Positions 1 through 11,643 of a stretch of 64,000 nucleotides of DNA are shown here, piece by piece. The position numbers were made by a program, and so were the translations under genes. The notes under the pieces are model-generated. The model ran no database searches, had not been told where the DNA came from, and saw only the letters and a program-made list of their open reading frames with translations. Every line of letters begins with the position of its first letter. Positions within the stretch are counted from its first letter, which is position 1. Origin of the DNA: Dreissena polymorpha (taxonomy: Eukaryota > Mollusca > Bivalvia > Myida > Dreissenidae). Location of the stretch: the NCBI RefSeq assembly GCF_020536995.1, contig NC_068358.1:38986560-39050559 (forward strand), in the 5' to 3' direction.

Positions 1-582
1 ATCGTGAAGTAGCCCTATTACCTTTGAAGTTAGGTTTGGAATAGATTCCTGGTGATCTTCTTGTATGTCCATTATTTTTATATTATTTTTACGTGAATAC
101 TGCTCGTTTTAATTTGAGCGCTTTATAGCATCATTGCATTTGTGTGCATTTTCATTTACTTGTGTGGTGATATTTTCAATGCTTTTACTATAATCATTTT
201 TTATTGAGGAAATAGTTTCTTTGAGAGTTTCGTTTTCGAACTCTAGACCCTTGATGTGTTCAGTCAGGTCTTTAAATTTTTCTTCGACTTGTTTACAAAC
301 AGTTTGTTGTAATTTTGCTTCCATTTCTTTGGCAATGTCATTTTTTAATTGGGTTAGTCTTTCTTCATTGCGCTTTTCTACTTCAGAAAGGATGGAGGAC
401 AGAGTGTTAGAAATCAGGCTTTCAATTTCTTCTCTTTTCAAAATAGATTTCATTTCAGTTGTTAAGTATTTTAGAGACTGATCCATGGACTCAAGTTGTT
501 GCTTGATTGAGCCATCATTCAGACTATCATTACTGACTTCTGAGTTGGTGCGTTTTGGTCTTTCTTCACCTTTGGCGGGCAT
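1..582 (-). mobile_element. L1-like LINE, ORF1 N-terminal part (one in-frame stop), runs off left edge
   Basis: The reading frame starts with MPAKGEERPKR at 582 and runs leftward. It encodes a charged, helical, coiled-coil region (for example KREEIESL, KRNEERLTQL, LEFENETLKET) of about 157 residues. A TAA at 109-111 interrupts it, but the same frame continues to the window edge with NEQYSRKNNIKI. That resembles the motif (EQYSRRNN-I-I) that opens the RNA-recognition domain of L1-type ORF1 proteins, which are RNA-binding trimers acting as nucleic-acid chaperones in retrotransposition. The order coiled coil, then EQYSR motif, is the basis for the call. The rest of the RRM and the reverse transcriptase lie outside the window. 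The stop suggests an inactive copy, although the surrounding frame is well preserved, so it may be fairly young. The exact LINE clade cannot be set from this piece. Confidence 0.7.
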
Positions 583-1123
583 TTTTACAAGGTGGTTGGT
601 ATTTTTTCAACCCTTTTGAAGACTCCTTTTCACTCATGAAGGAGTTTTGCTGAGGTAGCGATATAACAGCTTTAAAGTATGTTTGGTTTATTAAGTCACT
701 TGTAGTCCGTGTTGTGATAGCAGAGCTGATCAGAGCTGATCAGTAATCCAATAATTGTTATTAACACTGCTGATTTAATCCCTCTGCACTATTTGGCTCT
801 ATTGGATATCAATTTCTATTTTTCCAGCAGACAAAGAAAATTGTCATTTAACATCAATATCCTATTCCTGATTCATTTTTTATTCCACTTTTTTCAACAC
901 TGTATATAGGAAGTATTCCTCTTCAATTTGATACCAAAATCACTTTTTAATTCACTATGTTAGCTGAGTAATCAGCAAAAAAGCAAGCCAGCTAAAAAAG
1001 CATGTCACATTGTTGATACACCTGACTTGTACCCTTCAGACTTCAATCTAAGTAGGGTACGTATTTACAAAGAAAGAGATTTCAAAGTGTAGCGCGGTTA
1101 GTTATGCCCAATAAATGATAATT
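583..1123. other. Intergenic: LINE 5' end and 3' UTR of the CARD gene
   Basis: There is no gene here. The part next to 582 is probably the LINE 5' UTR. An 11-bp duplication (gagctgatcag, twice) lies near 723-741. On the minus strand AATAAA at 879-884 is a candidate poly(A) signal for the gene ending at 1124, which would give a 3' UTR of about 240 bases. Confidence 0.4.
879..884 (-). terminator. Candidate poly(A) signal of the tandem-CARD gene
   Basis: This is AATAAA on the minus strand, 240 bases past the stop codon at 1124. I saw no better hexamer closer to the stop. Confidence 0.35.
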
Positions 1124-3721
1124 TTATGTTGGGGGTTGCATACACGTTACATAACCATGTTTATCGTCAATATTGTTCAATGACTTGCTTTCTGCTTTCT
1201 CATTTCTTACGAATTTATCCATTTCTTCCATTTGACGTTGAAGATTCCCTATTGTTTCATTCGATGTCAGGCAGATTCTTTTTAATTCGCCAATCATTTG
1301 TTTTAGTTCAGATATTTCACTTATAGCAGATGTTCGTTTTTCAACATCTGTCGTTTCATATTCAGCGTCGACACTGTTATTTTCAGACGAGTCCCCTAAA
1401 TCTTCACTTTTTCGCCATTCTACAGTTTGTGCAAGTTCGTCAATAAATACTGAACTTTTGTATGGCTCCTCGTAATTTTCAAACTGTTCATGTGAAGGCG
1501 TATCAATTGTTTTAACAATCAAACAATTTAAAACACCGTCACATATAATCTTTTCTTTTGAAATTCCTGAATAGACGTCTAGCTCTTGATCAATATGTTT
1601 GGCGATTTCATTATGATCTTTGTCGGGATATATTATTTCTCCATCGAAGGTCGATGTGTAATGATTTTCTTCCTCGCTACTTGCAGAGTAATTGCCAATG
1701 ACCGCAACGTGAAGGTCACAAACTTCTGAATAAAAATATAAGACGACAATTAACAATAAGGTAATGTGTGATTGGTGAATATAGGGTCGGTCTAATGACT
1801 TAATGTCGTATAATACGAGTGTTTTAAAAAAAGTGTTTTAAGAAACTTTTTTGAGAATACGATACACTTACAAATGAAACTCACCTTTGAGCTCCGTTCT
1901 TATCGAATGTTTTCTTTCCTTACTTAATGATCTTAACTGTCTATCTAATATTTTTACTCTTTCTCGATAATGACGTATTTCGCTTGTTTGTGGCGATGAT
2001 TCATTAAAACGTTCTATTGCACAATCGAATGCATTACACAATTCCTTGTATTCATCACATAATTGCGCTTCCAAACGTAATTGTTCCGACCGTTGATCTC
2101 GAACACGCTGTGGATATTCAACAGAATATCCCAAGTATTTGCGGTTCTCGTGTAATGTCTGGTTGTGTATATGTGCATTCTCATCCTTCTTTCTTGTAAT
2201 GTCTTGGTCTGCATATTCACTTTGTGCACCACCTTTATCGGGGTTTCGATCGGCTACTGTTTTGCTTCTTGCAGGCAATGGTGGCGGTCTGCCTAAAAAC
2301 AAATGCACTCATTTAATGATATAAATACATAAATTCGCGGATGTGAAATTACTAAGTTTGTACTTTATATATACTTAGACCCTTATATCGTATTATTTAC
2401 CAAGTCCGAATTTCAGTTGTCCTGCTGATACATATTCGTTAGATACTGATGTCGTTCGGAGTTTGCAAGGGGTTGAATGTTCTACTGCTTCTTGTACTTG
2501 TATTGTACCTCCATTTATTTGTTGTGAGGTAACGCAAACTGTACTAGGTACTGAAATAAATGATATTCATACACACAATACACACATGCAAAACATTTCC
2601 CTCTGAACGATAAAATAATTCTACATTCTACAAAAGGAAACAACCTACACAGTTGAATACAAACAAACAGACCTTTTGAATGCGTCGGGACATCGAGTTG
2701 ATCTGCCAGAAAGTCCATTTTTAGTTCGCGCAGAACCGTCACAAAAATACTAAACCAATTGGGTTCGCGTCTTGGAACTTTGTACAGTAGCATACACGCT
2801 GCAGCTATATCTCCTCTTCTCTTAATCTCAGATTGTATTTCCTCGCGGTCTTGGTCATTTAGTACGTTTCTTTCATAAAGTTTATCAAGCACTTCTGCAG
2901 TGCTTATGTTCTTGATTATTATTGGCCTAAATATGTTTAATATTTCTCTGTCTTCGTGGCCGTCGTTATCAATTTCTCCTCGAAGAAGATTTACAACATA
3001 CGTGTACTCTGTTAACAAATCATTTTCCTATATGTTATCGTATCAATAAATATAACGGAATACTTTGGTGTGAATAATATTAAATGAACGGAGGAACGAA
3101 AAAAAAAAGAATCAAACGTATAACTAAATGCATGAATAGCAAGTAATTAAAATATGCAGAATACATGTAATTTACCTGCACGTTCGAGAGCTGTAATGAA
3201 AGTTTGCCAGTTTCCAGGTTCTTCAGACTGATTTACCAGTGTGCATAATCTATGGAATGCCTGACTTTGCGAATCTGTTGATGGGAAATCACCAGAATCT
3301 GAAATTCAATATTCAACAATAACATTTAATTTGTGTTGAATATTGCTTCTTAAATGATGTCCACTAATGCACATTTCGAATCATATGAAAACTATGTATG
3401 ACTACCTTTTGGTATACCAAATGTCGGATACATTTCGGAGTCTGGTTCGTACGGCTATGACATTTTTATTCCCAATTCATGCGAACCGAATGAATTTCGA
3501 TCAACATCCACTTCATTTGCTATTGTTAATTAAAGAGCCATCTGTAAACAATTGCATATTAAAATCGTTTCAATATAAGCCAATATAAAGTTCTTACGCA
3601 GAAATGTTATATGAGGTAGCAGTTCCGCAGTTACAACAGTGTATTGGAGAACATCCATAAATGCTTCAATGGCTTTTGCGATCTGGCGATTGTTGTCATG
3701 TGCTACTGCCTGTTCAGACAT
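1124..3721 (-). CDS. Tandem-CARD protein with RIG-I/MDA5-type CARDs, no helicase (6 exons, 580 aa)
   Basis: The exons, read leftward, are 3721-3598, 3298-3176, 3008-2673, 2550-2401, 2292-1885 and 1725-1124. Every intron is GT-AG and phase 1, and one frame runs through to a stop. Residues about 12-90 form one CARD (AELLPHITFL, then EEPGNWQTFITALERAEY). Residues about 95-190 form a second (TAEVLDKLYERNVLNDQDRE, then NWFSIFVTVLRELKMDFLA). The second closely parallels MDA5 CARD2 (VLDK...EDR...NWFSAFLNVLR). Next come a Thr/Val-rich linker, a PPPLPAR motif that could bind SH3 domains, a basic coiled coil (about 300-385), an acidic region, and a C-terminal coiled coil (ELKQMIGELKRIC). I see no helicase, membrane segment or signal peptide. 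By family knowledge CARDs assemble signalling filaments in antiviral or apoptotic pathways; an adaptor or decoy role is inference. The first exon could instead follow an acceptor (ctgaacag) at the start codon, in which case the N-terminus would be longer. Confidence 0.82.
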
Positions 3722-4698
3722 TCATAAAAATAAAAAGTGGTTGTTGTTGTTGTTGGGGCAAGTACATTTCATCATAATTAAAAATAATTTTCAACTTTTG
3801 CAAATGAGAAAGAATGAATATCGACATTTATTTTATAACATGGCTCGGAAACTTTTTTTGCAAAACATTATGACAATATTTACAATATTAGCAATACATT
3901 TCCAATTTCCTTATTAATGATCTGAATAACAGACTTTTTACGCCTATGGTTTTAGCAAATTATATACGCCATATGTATCAATTTAAAAATTGCCCACAAG
4001 CTAGACTATAAATTGTTACCATTGGTTAAAATTACGCTATGCTCTTTAAGTGCAGAAACACATTATTTACTAGTTGTTTGACTTACAATGCATCTAAGAC
4101 ATTCGTGGCGAAGAATCATTTTCTGAGACAAAGATAAATTTATAGGCCTTATTGTAATAAAATCGTTTGTAAACACACTTGAACATTTCGCAGTAAGAAA
4201 GACCGGTTAATTCGTGTTCAATATCTTTGTTATCGACTTAATTCATTCAGATTATATGTGTAAACTTTTCTTGGCTACTAACCAGTTAAAAAACATTACA
4301 AATATTTCTAAATCCATTAAACACTGTCGAGTTAGTATTTTTTTTTATCTTTTTACATTAATTATTACCAACATACATTTAACATTTCAGGCGGCAACTG
4401 TTTGCGACAAAGTCATTACGGTAATTGAACATGTATTAAAAATAAAGCATGCTTTGGTACACCATCAAATGTTGTGCAATCAATAGACTAGTACGCTGCC
4501 AGTGTAGATAGAAACTAAAATGCATTTGAATAATACTATGGAAGAAAGAAGTTTTCTGTATAAATCCGATATATGGACAGGTTTTTTTTTTGTTTTTTTT
4601 TTTAAACTGTAAAAGGCCGATAAAATTAAGTTTGTCGATCTAAAGTGGATCATGCCTTACGTCACATGAACCATTTAAAGCGTTCGAGCTGAGGTTTT
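3722..4698. other. Upstream of the CARD gene; no further gene seen
   Basis: This is AT-rich sequence that should hold the promoter and 5' UTR of the gene starting at 3721. I see no TATA box at a convincing distance. Runs of T at 4580-4602 are simple sequence. Short plus-strand frames here look random in composition. Confidence 0.3.
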
Positions 4699-4970
4699 TT
4701 ATGGGTATAGAAGCTGTTTTATTACTTCATCTGGAACTCGGCGCCCACTGATGACGAACGGTCCTGCAGGACCTTTATGTTTATATCCTGTTAGCTGAGG
4801 TACTCTTGAGCTGTCGAGTCCCATTTCCTGCAACCAAAATAAGTACCATTATAGAACAATATTTGTTTTTTAAGTCAAACATTTTAAGTAATAAAATAAC
4901 CACATACCTTCCCTTTCAAGTCGGAAATGCTTTCATTAAAGAGAGTGGATATGGCATGCCGTCTTTCGTA
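4699..4970 (-). CDS. Two linked putative exons, unknown product (3' end of a gene)
   Basis: Exon 4827-4699 follows a good acceptor (tattttggttgcag) and encodes 42 residues, including MGLDSSRVPQLTGYKHKGP and GPFVISGRRVPDEVI, before a TAA. Upstream, 4970-4908 is open, encodes ERRHAISTLFNESISDLKGK, and ends at a strong donor (AAG/GTATGT). Joining the two gives one phase-0 frame. Composition is protein-like. I do not recognise the family. The left boundary of the first exon is uncertain because the only AG nearby (4964-4963) lacks a pyrimidine tract. These may be the last exons of a gene that ends just upstream of the CARD gene, or a decayed fragment. Confidence 0.35.
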
Positions 4971-5866
4971 TTATACGGGTTGATTAATAGCATTATTTAT
5001 GAATGCGATTGATATATAGCATTATTAAATTATACAATAAATAAATGTTAAAACACACATAATTTATGTTATTTTCCATCATGCATTATGTGGTTATAGT
5101 GTTGAAGTGTGGAAAAAGACATAACATTGCAAACTAACGTTCATTTTTTTTTAAATTTACATCACACTAGACCTAAGTCTGTTATCCTTTTTGTCGTATT
5201 CGCATCGCCATTTCTCACAGAAACGGTGCGATTGTCATTCGAAGTGGCAATTGATCACTTTGCGTTTTTAAATACTTCCAAAAACATTAACAGCCTCGCT
5301 TTTTAGTTGTTCGCTTGCTAACTACTACGCCTTGCTAGTCGGTCTGCTCTAAACTACGCTAAGAACGATAACCACGCATCTGAGGCTATTAATAGATGCT
5401 GATAAGCAAGTATAGTGGGATGTTGTGTAACGTTGTTCATAGTGCATGCTAATATTGCTGTTTCTCTTTTGTTCTCAACAGATAGCGGCTATCTTTTGTA
5501 TTCACCGGTGCTAACAACGCAATAGTAGAAGGTTAAATTTGTTTACATTCTCAGTTCTCAAATAATAAAACGCTGAACATGAGTTCACCAAATACTACAG
5601 GTTAATTAAAGATAACCACAAAAATGCTTTATAATCACTAAAACCGAATATAAGGTAGTCGGTGTAAATGTTGACTTTGAAATCAAGTTTGCAATTTACG
5701 TTTCTAAATAATTAAATTGAAAACAAAAGTTTAACTATTGTGTTTGTTAACTTGTTAGTCATATGTTCACCGCATGAAAAGTGTGTTATCAGTGTTATCA
5801 ACTTATCATTGTCAAATCACACATTAGTGTAAGTAGATAAAAATTATTCAACGAGGATACTACGTA

Positions 5867-5977
5867 TTAGTGCACGTAGATCAACCAATGTGTTATGGTC
5901 TCGTTCAATCTCCACGCAGAGTTGTCGTTCCTTGCTCTCACATACAACTCTGCGAAATGCTCAGCTTGCCATTTTGT
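5867..5977 (-). CDS. Putative exon, unknown product
   Basis: After an acceptor-like tract (acctattttatag, ending 5978) there is a 36-codon open frame whose residues include KWQAEHFAELYVRARNDNSA and WRLNETITHW, then TAA. An internal TTGTAT/GTGAGA could serve as a donor. The composition is unlike the AT-rich noise around it. It may belong with the exons at 4699-4970, but no joined frame is demonstrated. Confidence 0.25.
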   Translation of the reverse strand, partial: TKWQAEHFAELYVRARNDNSAWRLNETITHWLIYVH

Positions 5978-6334
5978 CTATAAAATAGGTAAAACCGAAC
6001 AAACGCATTCAATGTATATTTGATTGGATATTTAAGATCGCATGCATTAAATTAAGAAATATGACTTTTAAATGTACGATAAATCGTGCAAAAACTTGCG
6101 AGTTTTAATGCAACTCTTTGGAACTAATTTATTGCCCATTTACGCAGATGGAATCATTCCACGCGCTTCACAAATGTAAATAATTGAACATATTTTTTTG
6201 AGTGACGTTAGGAATTGCTTCGACGTGTGTATGTATGTTGGTTTCTTAACATAAAAAAACCATATCAATTTTATAATAATGAATTAAGACTGATATAAGA
6301 TATCATGGTATGAGATGGTTTTCTTTCATGCAGT

Positions 6335-6497
6335 GAATGCAATGTAACCGTCGTGCAAGAGATTGTTTAATATTCTGTAACCTCAATGATGAACGCTTGG
6401 AATGATCATGACATAAATGATTCGCTTTCATAACAAAAGTCCGTTCTTAGCCCAACACAGAGGTGAATGTAATGTAACCGTCGTGCAAGAGATTGTG
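6335..6497. repeat. Direct repeat pair, about 34 bp, spacing about 126 bp
   Basis: The word tgtaaccgtcgtgcaagaga occurs once near 6345 and again near 6475, with flanking similarity (gtgaatg-aatgtaacc). This is a local duplication or the ends of a small element. No function is evident. Confidence 0.55.
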
Positions 6498-7050
6498 GTC
6501 TCATTATGTATCTACTTACCAGACTGAGAGATGCGCAGGCTGAGTGGGCTATACATATGATGGGCGCATATGGAATAAGACCCATTTTCGCATGACGAGG
6601 GTCATTAAAATCTCATCGCAAATTGTAAATGAAACATTTTAGCACAATGCTTTTCGATACAAAATTGTATTCAAAATAGCAAACTTGTTAATAAGGGCAG
6701 CCTATCAAGGCGTTTAGGAACGATTTCTAGACGTGCTGACCGAGTACGGCAAACATTTTTGGTTGGATAATTAAACCATTTTTATCTTATCGTGACACTA
6801 TACTATTTGTTTGTTCTCACATCTTGAAAGCAAAACTGTGTTTATCGATAATTAATTATATATTACCCGGACGATTTATTGAACATATACTGACCCTAAA
6901 ATTCTGCGACATGAATTTTAACGCGTAATTGTAACTGGGCCACTATTTGTGTCATTTGAACATACAGAGAGTAGTCCGGAATTCCTTACACTGAATAGTG
7001 ATACATCCTTTGCGCTGAGCACAGGCACAGTGATGTTGCCAAAGTTCAGA

Positions 7051-7165
7051 GGTTTTATCTCGAATCAGCCAATGAAATGTTCGAATATATTCATGCGTGC
7101 CTGCTGGCGTAATGTAAAAGTAATTTAAGGTGAAAAGCTGGGTAAAACAGCTTTACCGAAAAAGC
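7051..7165 (+). repeat. Dispersed repeat (copy 1 of 2)
   Basis: It shares atcagccaatg, a tattcat-cgt-cct block and ggtgaaaagctgg, followed by cagctt-a-ccgaaaaa, with 10936-11075 in the same order and orientation. The copies are diverged. No coding capacity is seen. Confidence 0.5.
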
Positions 7166-9248
7166 GCATTAGTGCTATATACCCATGTTTAGGTCAGAGT
7201 TGTTGACACCGTGTGAATTGATAGGGTAACAAGTAATGCATAAACATCAAAGTACGGGTCAACTTTATGACTACCTAATTCGTGAGTAAAAAGTATTGCT
7301 CGCAGATTTATTTTTTATTTATTTTTATCAATTATCTTATTGTATATTTTGAGTTTGTCTATGGTGTCGAAAATCAACAGTTTTGTACAGTGAATTTCCA
7401 TAATGAAATTATATTCTTAGTAAGATAGGTATTCGATATTCAAACAATATTCATTTAATATGATGGTAATTGCACATTGTCTTTTGATTCAGTTTTCATT
7501 ACCATTTTCATCATACTTACAAAGCTTTCTGAACGTCCAAAAAGGGCCTTGTTGTTATTTTTTTCAAAGTTATCTCTATAAAATAAATCGGATGATAAAA
7601 AGTGCACACACATCTCGACCCGTGCGTTAAAACACATTCTTTATAAATTTGAATGGCGTGTGTTTATTTCAAACTTCCAATTGATTTTGAAAAATGAGTT
7701 GCGTCTTAAATTATGCAGTAGCGGACAACTTAAGTGCCTTCACCGCTTTGATTCTATTCCTTGTCAGACTGTCGTCTTATATAACAAATATCAAGTCACC
7801 ATCTATATATTTTCAATTTATATAATGGTCAGTTACTTATGCCGTAGAGACTTAACCAGTAAATGTATATTTATTAAAACATTACATTTTTTTTACAAAT
7901 TGTTGCATACGTCGCTAACTATGCATAGTTGGTTTCTTAAGAAAATATGTCTGTAGATACCTGGCATTGCTGCTCGTTTGTTTTGCACCATGCTCATGGA
8001 ATCGATCATTTTCTTTATGCATTATTAACTAATGATGTTAATTAGAGCATAAATTACGAAAAAGGCGTTGAATTGAAATAAGGGTCTTTATAGCATGATA
8101 AATTTAAATTAATACTGAATAAGTGGCACGGAAAACGCTCGTGCGTACGGGCGTGACGAACGTTTATTATGCTAATTCACATATAAATAACCCTAACCGT
8201 ACTCCATATAGTCAGACTGCATTCGCACTCCTTATATAATTGTTAGAAAGGTTTCAAAAGGTACGTTTATTGTAGACTAAGGCGGTTAGAAAATAGAAAA
8301 ATCATATCTTAAGGTGTTAAAAACATTAGAAACTGAAGGAAAGGAACCTGTGGTCCTTTATTTATTTCAATACATACAAGTTGCAAAACAGTAAGCCAAC
8401 AAAGTTTAATGCACTAGACAAAAAGGTACACGAAAAAGGCACACACATAAATAAAATATCTGATCACCGGCAAGGAACGCTCAATGTAAATCATTCGGAT
8501 TAAAATCGATGTTAAGGAGCTCCAAACCTTACAACTCGCTCAGAATTAATCACAAAACATAGGAGAGTAAATTAAAATAAAAATAATATCATCGCGAATA
8601 ATATACAATAGCAATACACAAACATATATTTCAATAAACTATCATGTAACAATCATTACATGTATATATCATTATAAATTTTTCTGTTTCAGACTTTTTA
8701 AAATACATTGTTCGCACATGAATTTTCACGAAGACATGCCTTTAACTGTACAGTCAATTTATATTCGATTTGCTTGTTTAATTACGTTGAATCAGGTAAA
8801 CGTTGAAGAAAGCGATGCAATATCTTAACAGGAAGATATAAAGTTTAACTAACCGCAATTACTCGCTGTATGCACAAACATGTCAGGGTTATTATAATTT
8901 CAAGATAGCGCGAGTTCCGAATGACATGCATTATTTAGTGTCGCTTTTGTAAAGCTGACATTGTAGTTCTTATAAACCTATAAAAAGAAAAGTCACAGTA
9001 ACTTTTTTTCCATTGGTTGATTGCTCGACATATATTACAAATAAAAATTAGAAACAAACTTTTTTAAGATAAAGGCAATGCTACATACTAATTGTAAAGC
9101 AAATGACATCTCAAGTTCAAGATATTTTTACAAGTTTTTGCCCAGTATTTGTTCTTATTTAACTAACATTCAAGTTTATTTGAATAAGATACGACTCTAA
9201 AATATGCATATTATATACCTACCTTAAATTAGTACGTAACGGTAAACA

Positions 9249-9318
<70 letters not shown>

Positions 9319-9364
9319 ACATAATAAAACATCTTGAAATAAATATATATATATATATATTATA
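9249..9364. repeat. (TA)n microsatellite, two blocks
   Basis: Long TA dinucleotide runs occupy about 9249-9315 and 9342-9362, separated by a short AT-rich spacer. The open frame with repeated Ile-Tyr across this region is a by-product of the repeat. Confidence 0.95.
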
Positions 9365-10935
9365 CATGTTAAAAATAGCTGTTTATTTTCAATATGCATG
9401 TCTTTAGAGTTGCAAATTCCTTTTGTTGTTAATTCTAAATTTATATTGCTAAAAAGTATACATGTAAATGCCTGTTTGTCATTGACCACTGATGATTACA
9501 TTGTGTGTTATATGTATGTGTACTCATGGGCTTCAAACCTAATGTATTCTTATATAAAACCTATTTTAATCATGATTTAAACAAGAAATATCTTTAAAAA
9601 AGATATACGGCGTAAATAGTTTAATGAATGAGATCAAGGATAGCGAATGTCTTTTTCTGTGCAGTTCTTAGCTGCATCACACGCAGTACGGGATGTTACG
9701 GGGAGTTTTCGCGGCTTATTTTACATTATAACATATTGCTGGTCATAAACCTATAGATACAAAACAGAAAACCAAAAGAAGAATGGAAGTGAAATTTAAA
9801 CATATGAGTCAACCGGCCACACGAGAACAAACCTGTTTTAGTGGTCTGTCGGGCATTGCTATTTGATTCGATTATTAACAGTATCGAGAATCATCGTGCT
9901 CATGCTTAAAGTGATATTATGGGCATTTTGCACTGTTGAATTGAGCTGAAAAGAATTAACAGGTCAAAATAGTTAGTTAAAATGTGGTTACTGATCAATT
10001 ATCTGCAACTCACCTTGCTACCAGTTGTTTATAAAAATATATTTTATATTCGATATTCTTACGTGACCCACCCAGTCCTGTAAGCCGAAATGATCCGTAA
10101 AACAATATTGTGTCTTTGTGTCGTATGAACAAATCTGCACTAAAACTAAATTTAGGTTCAACTCGTAAACGCATGATCAGTTGTCAAACGAAAGTACGGT
10201 TAATATTCAAATGCATTATTTTTCTCTTTCTGGTATATTGTTTTAGTATGTTGATGCTGCATTAATTACTATAAGTGTATATGAAGTAGAAACATCAAAA
10301 ATAATCAACGGTTGCGATAGACACCTATAAACTGTTACATGCTCATAATATCACTTTAGTACATTAGGCAATATGGTGGAATAATTATTGTTAAATTTAT
10401 TAAAAATAATATTTATCATTGTATTGTTGAAAACACATTAAGAATCTATTATTGACATACCATAATTATATTGCTGAATATCTTCTTTTAACATATTTCT
10501 GGTCTAAAGAAAATTCCAGGTCACCTAGTTCACGGATAGCGTCTTTATTATATAACGATTATTTTACTGACCGCGAACTCCGGTGATGACCTGTATATAA
10601 ACTCTGAATGTCCGCGACTTGACCCGAAACCTCGCGGGTTGAAATGCAATTCTTTAAAGTGAGGCCTCGCTTCCACTGCTCTTTATACTTTTACATGTTA
10701 ACATGTTGACAGGAATATGGAAGTAAGTACTAAATATGAGAACATAGCCTTTTAAGTATAAACGCTTTTGCGTTGGTAATACTCTGAAAATAAAAGGTGT
10801 ACGCACAAACTGTATTGATGTCGAGAATTGAGTGTAAAACTGTTCTATCTATTAAGCCTTTTCATTAGAGATAAAATTGTTTCATACAGTAAAACAGTGT
10901 TACAAAGACGCGGATATGTTTCCAATGTTCTGGTG

Positions 10936-11075
10936 GTATACTCAAATCAGCCAATGGAATAAATGAAGTGTATTCATTCGTACCTAGCCGCGGGAAATTT
11001 TATTTGAATTTTATTGGACACTTACAAAGGTCAAGTCAGGGTGAAAAGCTGGCTTATGCAGCTTACGCCGAAAAA
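10936..11075 (+). repeat. Dispersed repeat (copy 2 of 2)
   Basis: This is the relative of 7051-7165. It holds the shared word ggtgaaaagctgg followed by tatgcagcttacgccgaaaa. Confidence 0.5.
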
Positions 11076-11150
11076 TGACATCAAATTTAACAACGAAGGT
11101 TAAATACCAAACTGCAAACACCTCAGCCCTGAATATTCGGATTGTTACTC

Positions 11151-11643
11151 TTAAAGGGACCTGTTCAGGTTTTGGTTAATTGACAACTTGACAAAACTTG
11201 CTATAGATTAGCAAATTTTCATTGTAGTCGTGATATTTGCGAAGAAAAGTAATACTGAACTTTTACCATATATCTATTAATAACTATATGCATCGTTGGA
11301 CGATTTAAAAACCTGAAAAATATAAAGCGCTACAAAAACGAAACTTTTACTTAATTTGGAGATTTGTGTTGTTATCGTTATATTTTGTGACAATACAAGG
11401 GTTACTAAAATATAAAGTGTAAAATACACAACTCACTGCAAGAGCACGGATTGCAAAGTGGTTTAAATGCTATTTTTTACCCCAATGGTAAGTGGTTCGA
11501 GTCAAATTAATAATTCCTTTTCTTATTTCTTTAATTATATATTTTAACTGGAACTATTTAGTTCCAATGTTTACATTTATCAATTTAAAGCATCAAATAA
11601 CAAACTTAAATACATGCCAAAATCTGTGAAACGGCCCCTTTAA
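11151..11643 (+). mobile_element. TTAA-bounded inverted-repeat element with an internal tRNA-like segment
   Basis: The left end reads TTAAAGGGACCTGTTCAGG. The right end, reversed, reads TTAAAGGGGCCGTTTCACAG followed by ATTTTGGC. Both begin with TTAA and share about 16 bp of inverted repeat, giving a 493-bp element. Inside, 11449-11503 resembles a tRNA gene of the long-variable-arm type: gcaaagtggtttaaatgc stands where an A box would be, and GGTTCGAGTC at 11494-11503 is a near-perfect B box. No protein is encoded. The family recalls abundant bivalve repeats that I know, in which an inverted-repeat frame encloses a tRNA-like core. The name and class are not certain. Confidence 0.6.

Larger units (their letters stand above)
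5990..11150. other. Gene-free AT-rich stretch with scattered short repeats
   Basis: I find no coding exon that I would defend. The stretch contains a direct repeat (6335-6495), a dispersed repeat (7051-7165, with a relative at 10936-11075), and TA dinucleotide runs (9249-9364). A GC-richer patch near 10570-10650 contains TATATAAACTC, but no open frame follows it. Confidence 0.4.

Noticed and set aside
9229-9580. Open frames over the TA repeat
   Set aside because: Alternating Ile-Tyr codons come from the microsatellite.
11449-11510. Possible tRNA gene with a long variable arm
   Set aside because: It lies inside a TTAA-bounded inverted-repeat element and its stems are poor, so it is treated as a tRNA-like part of that repeat.
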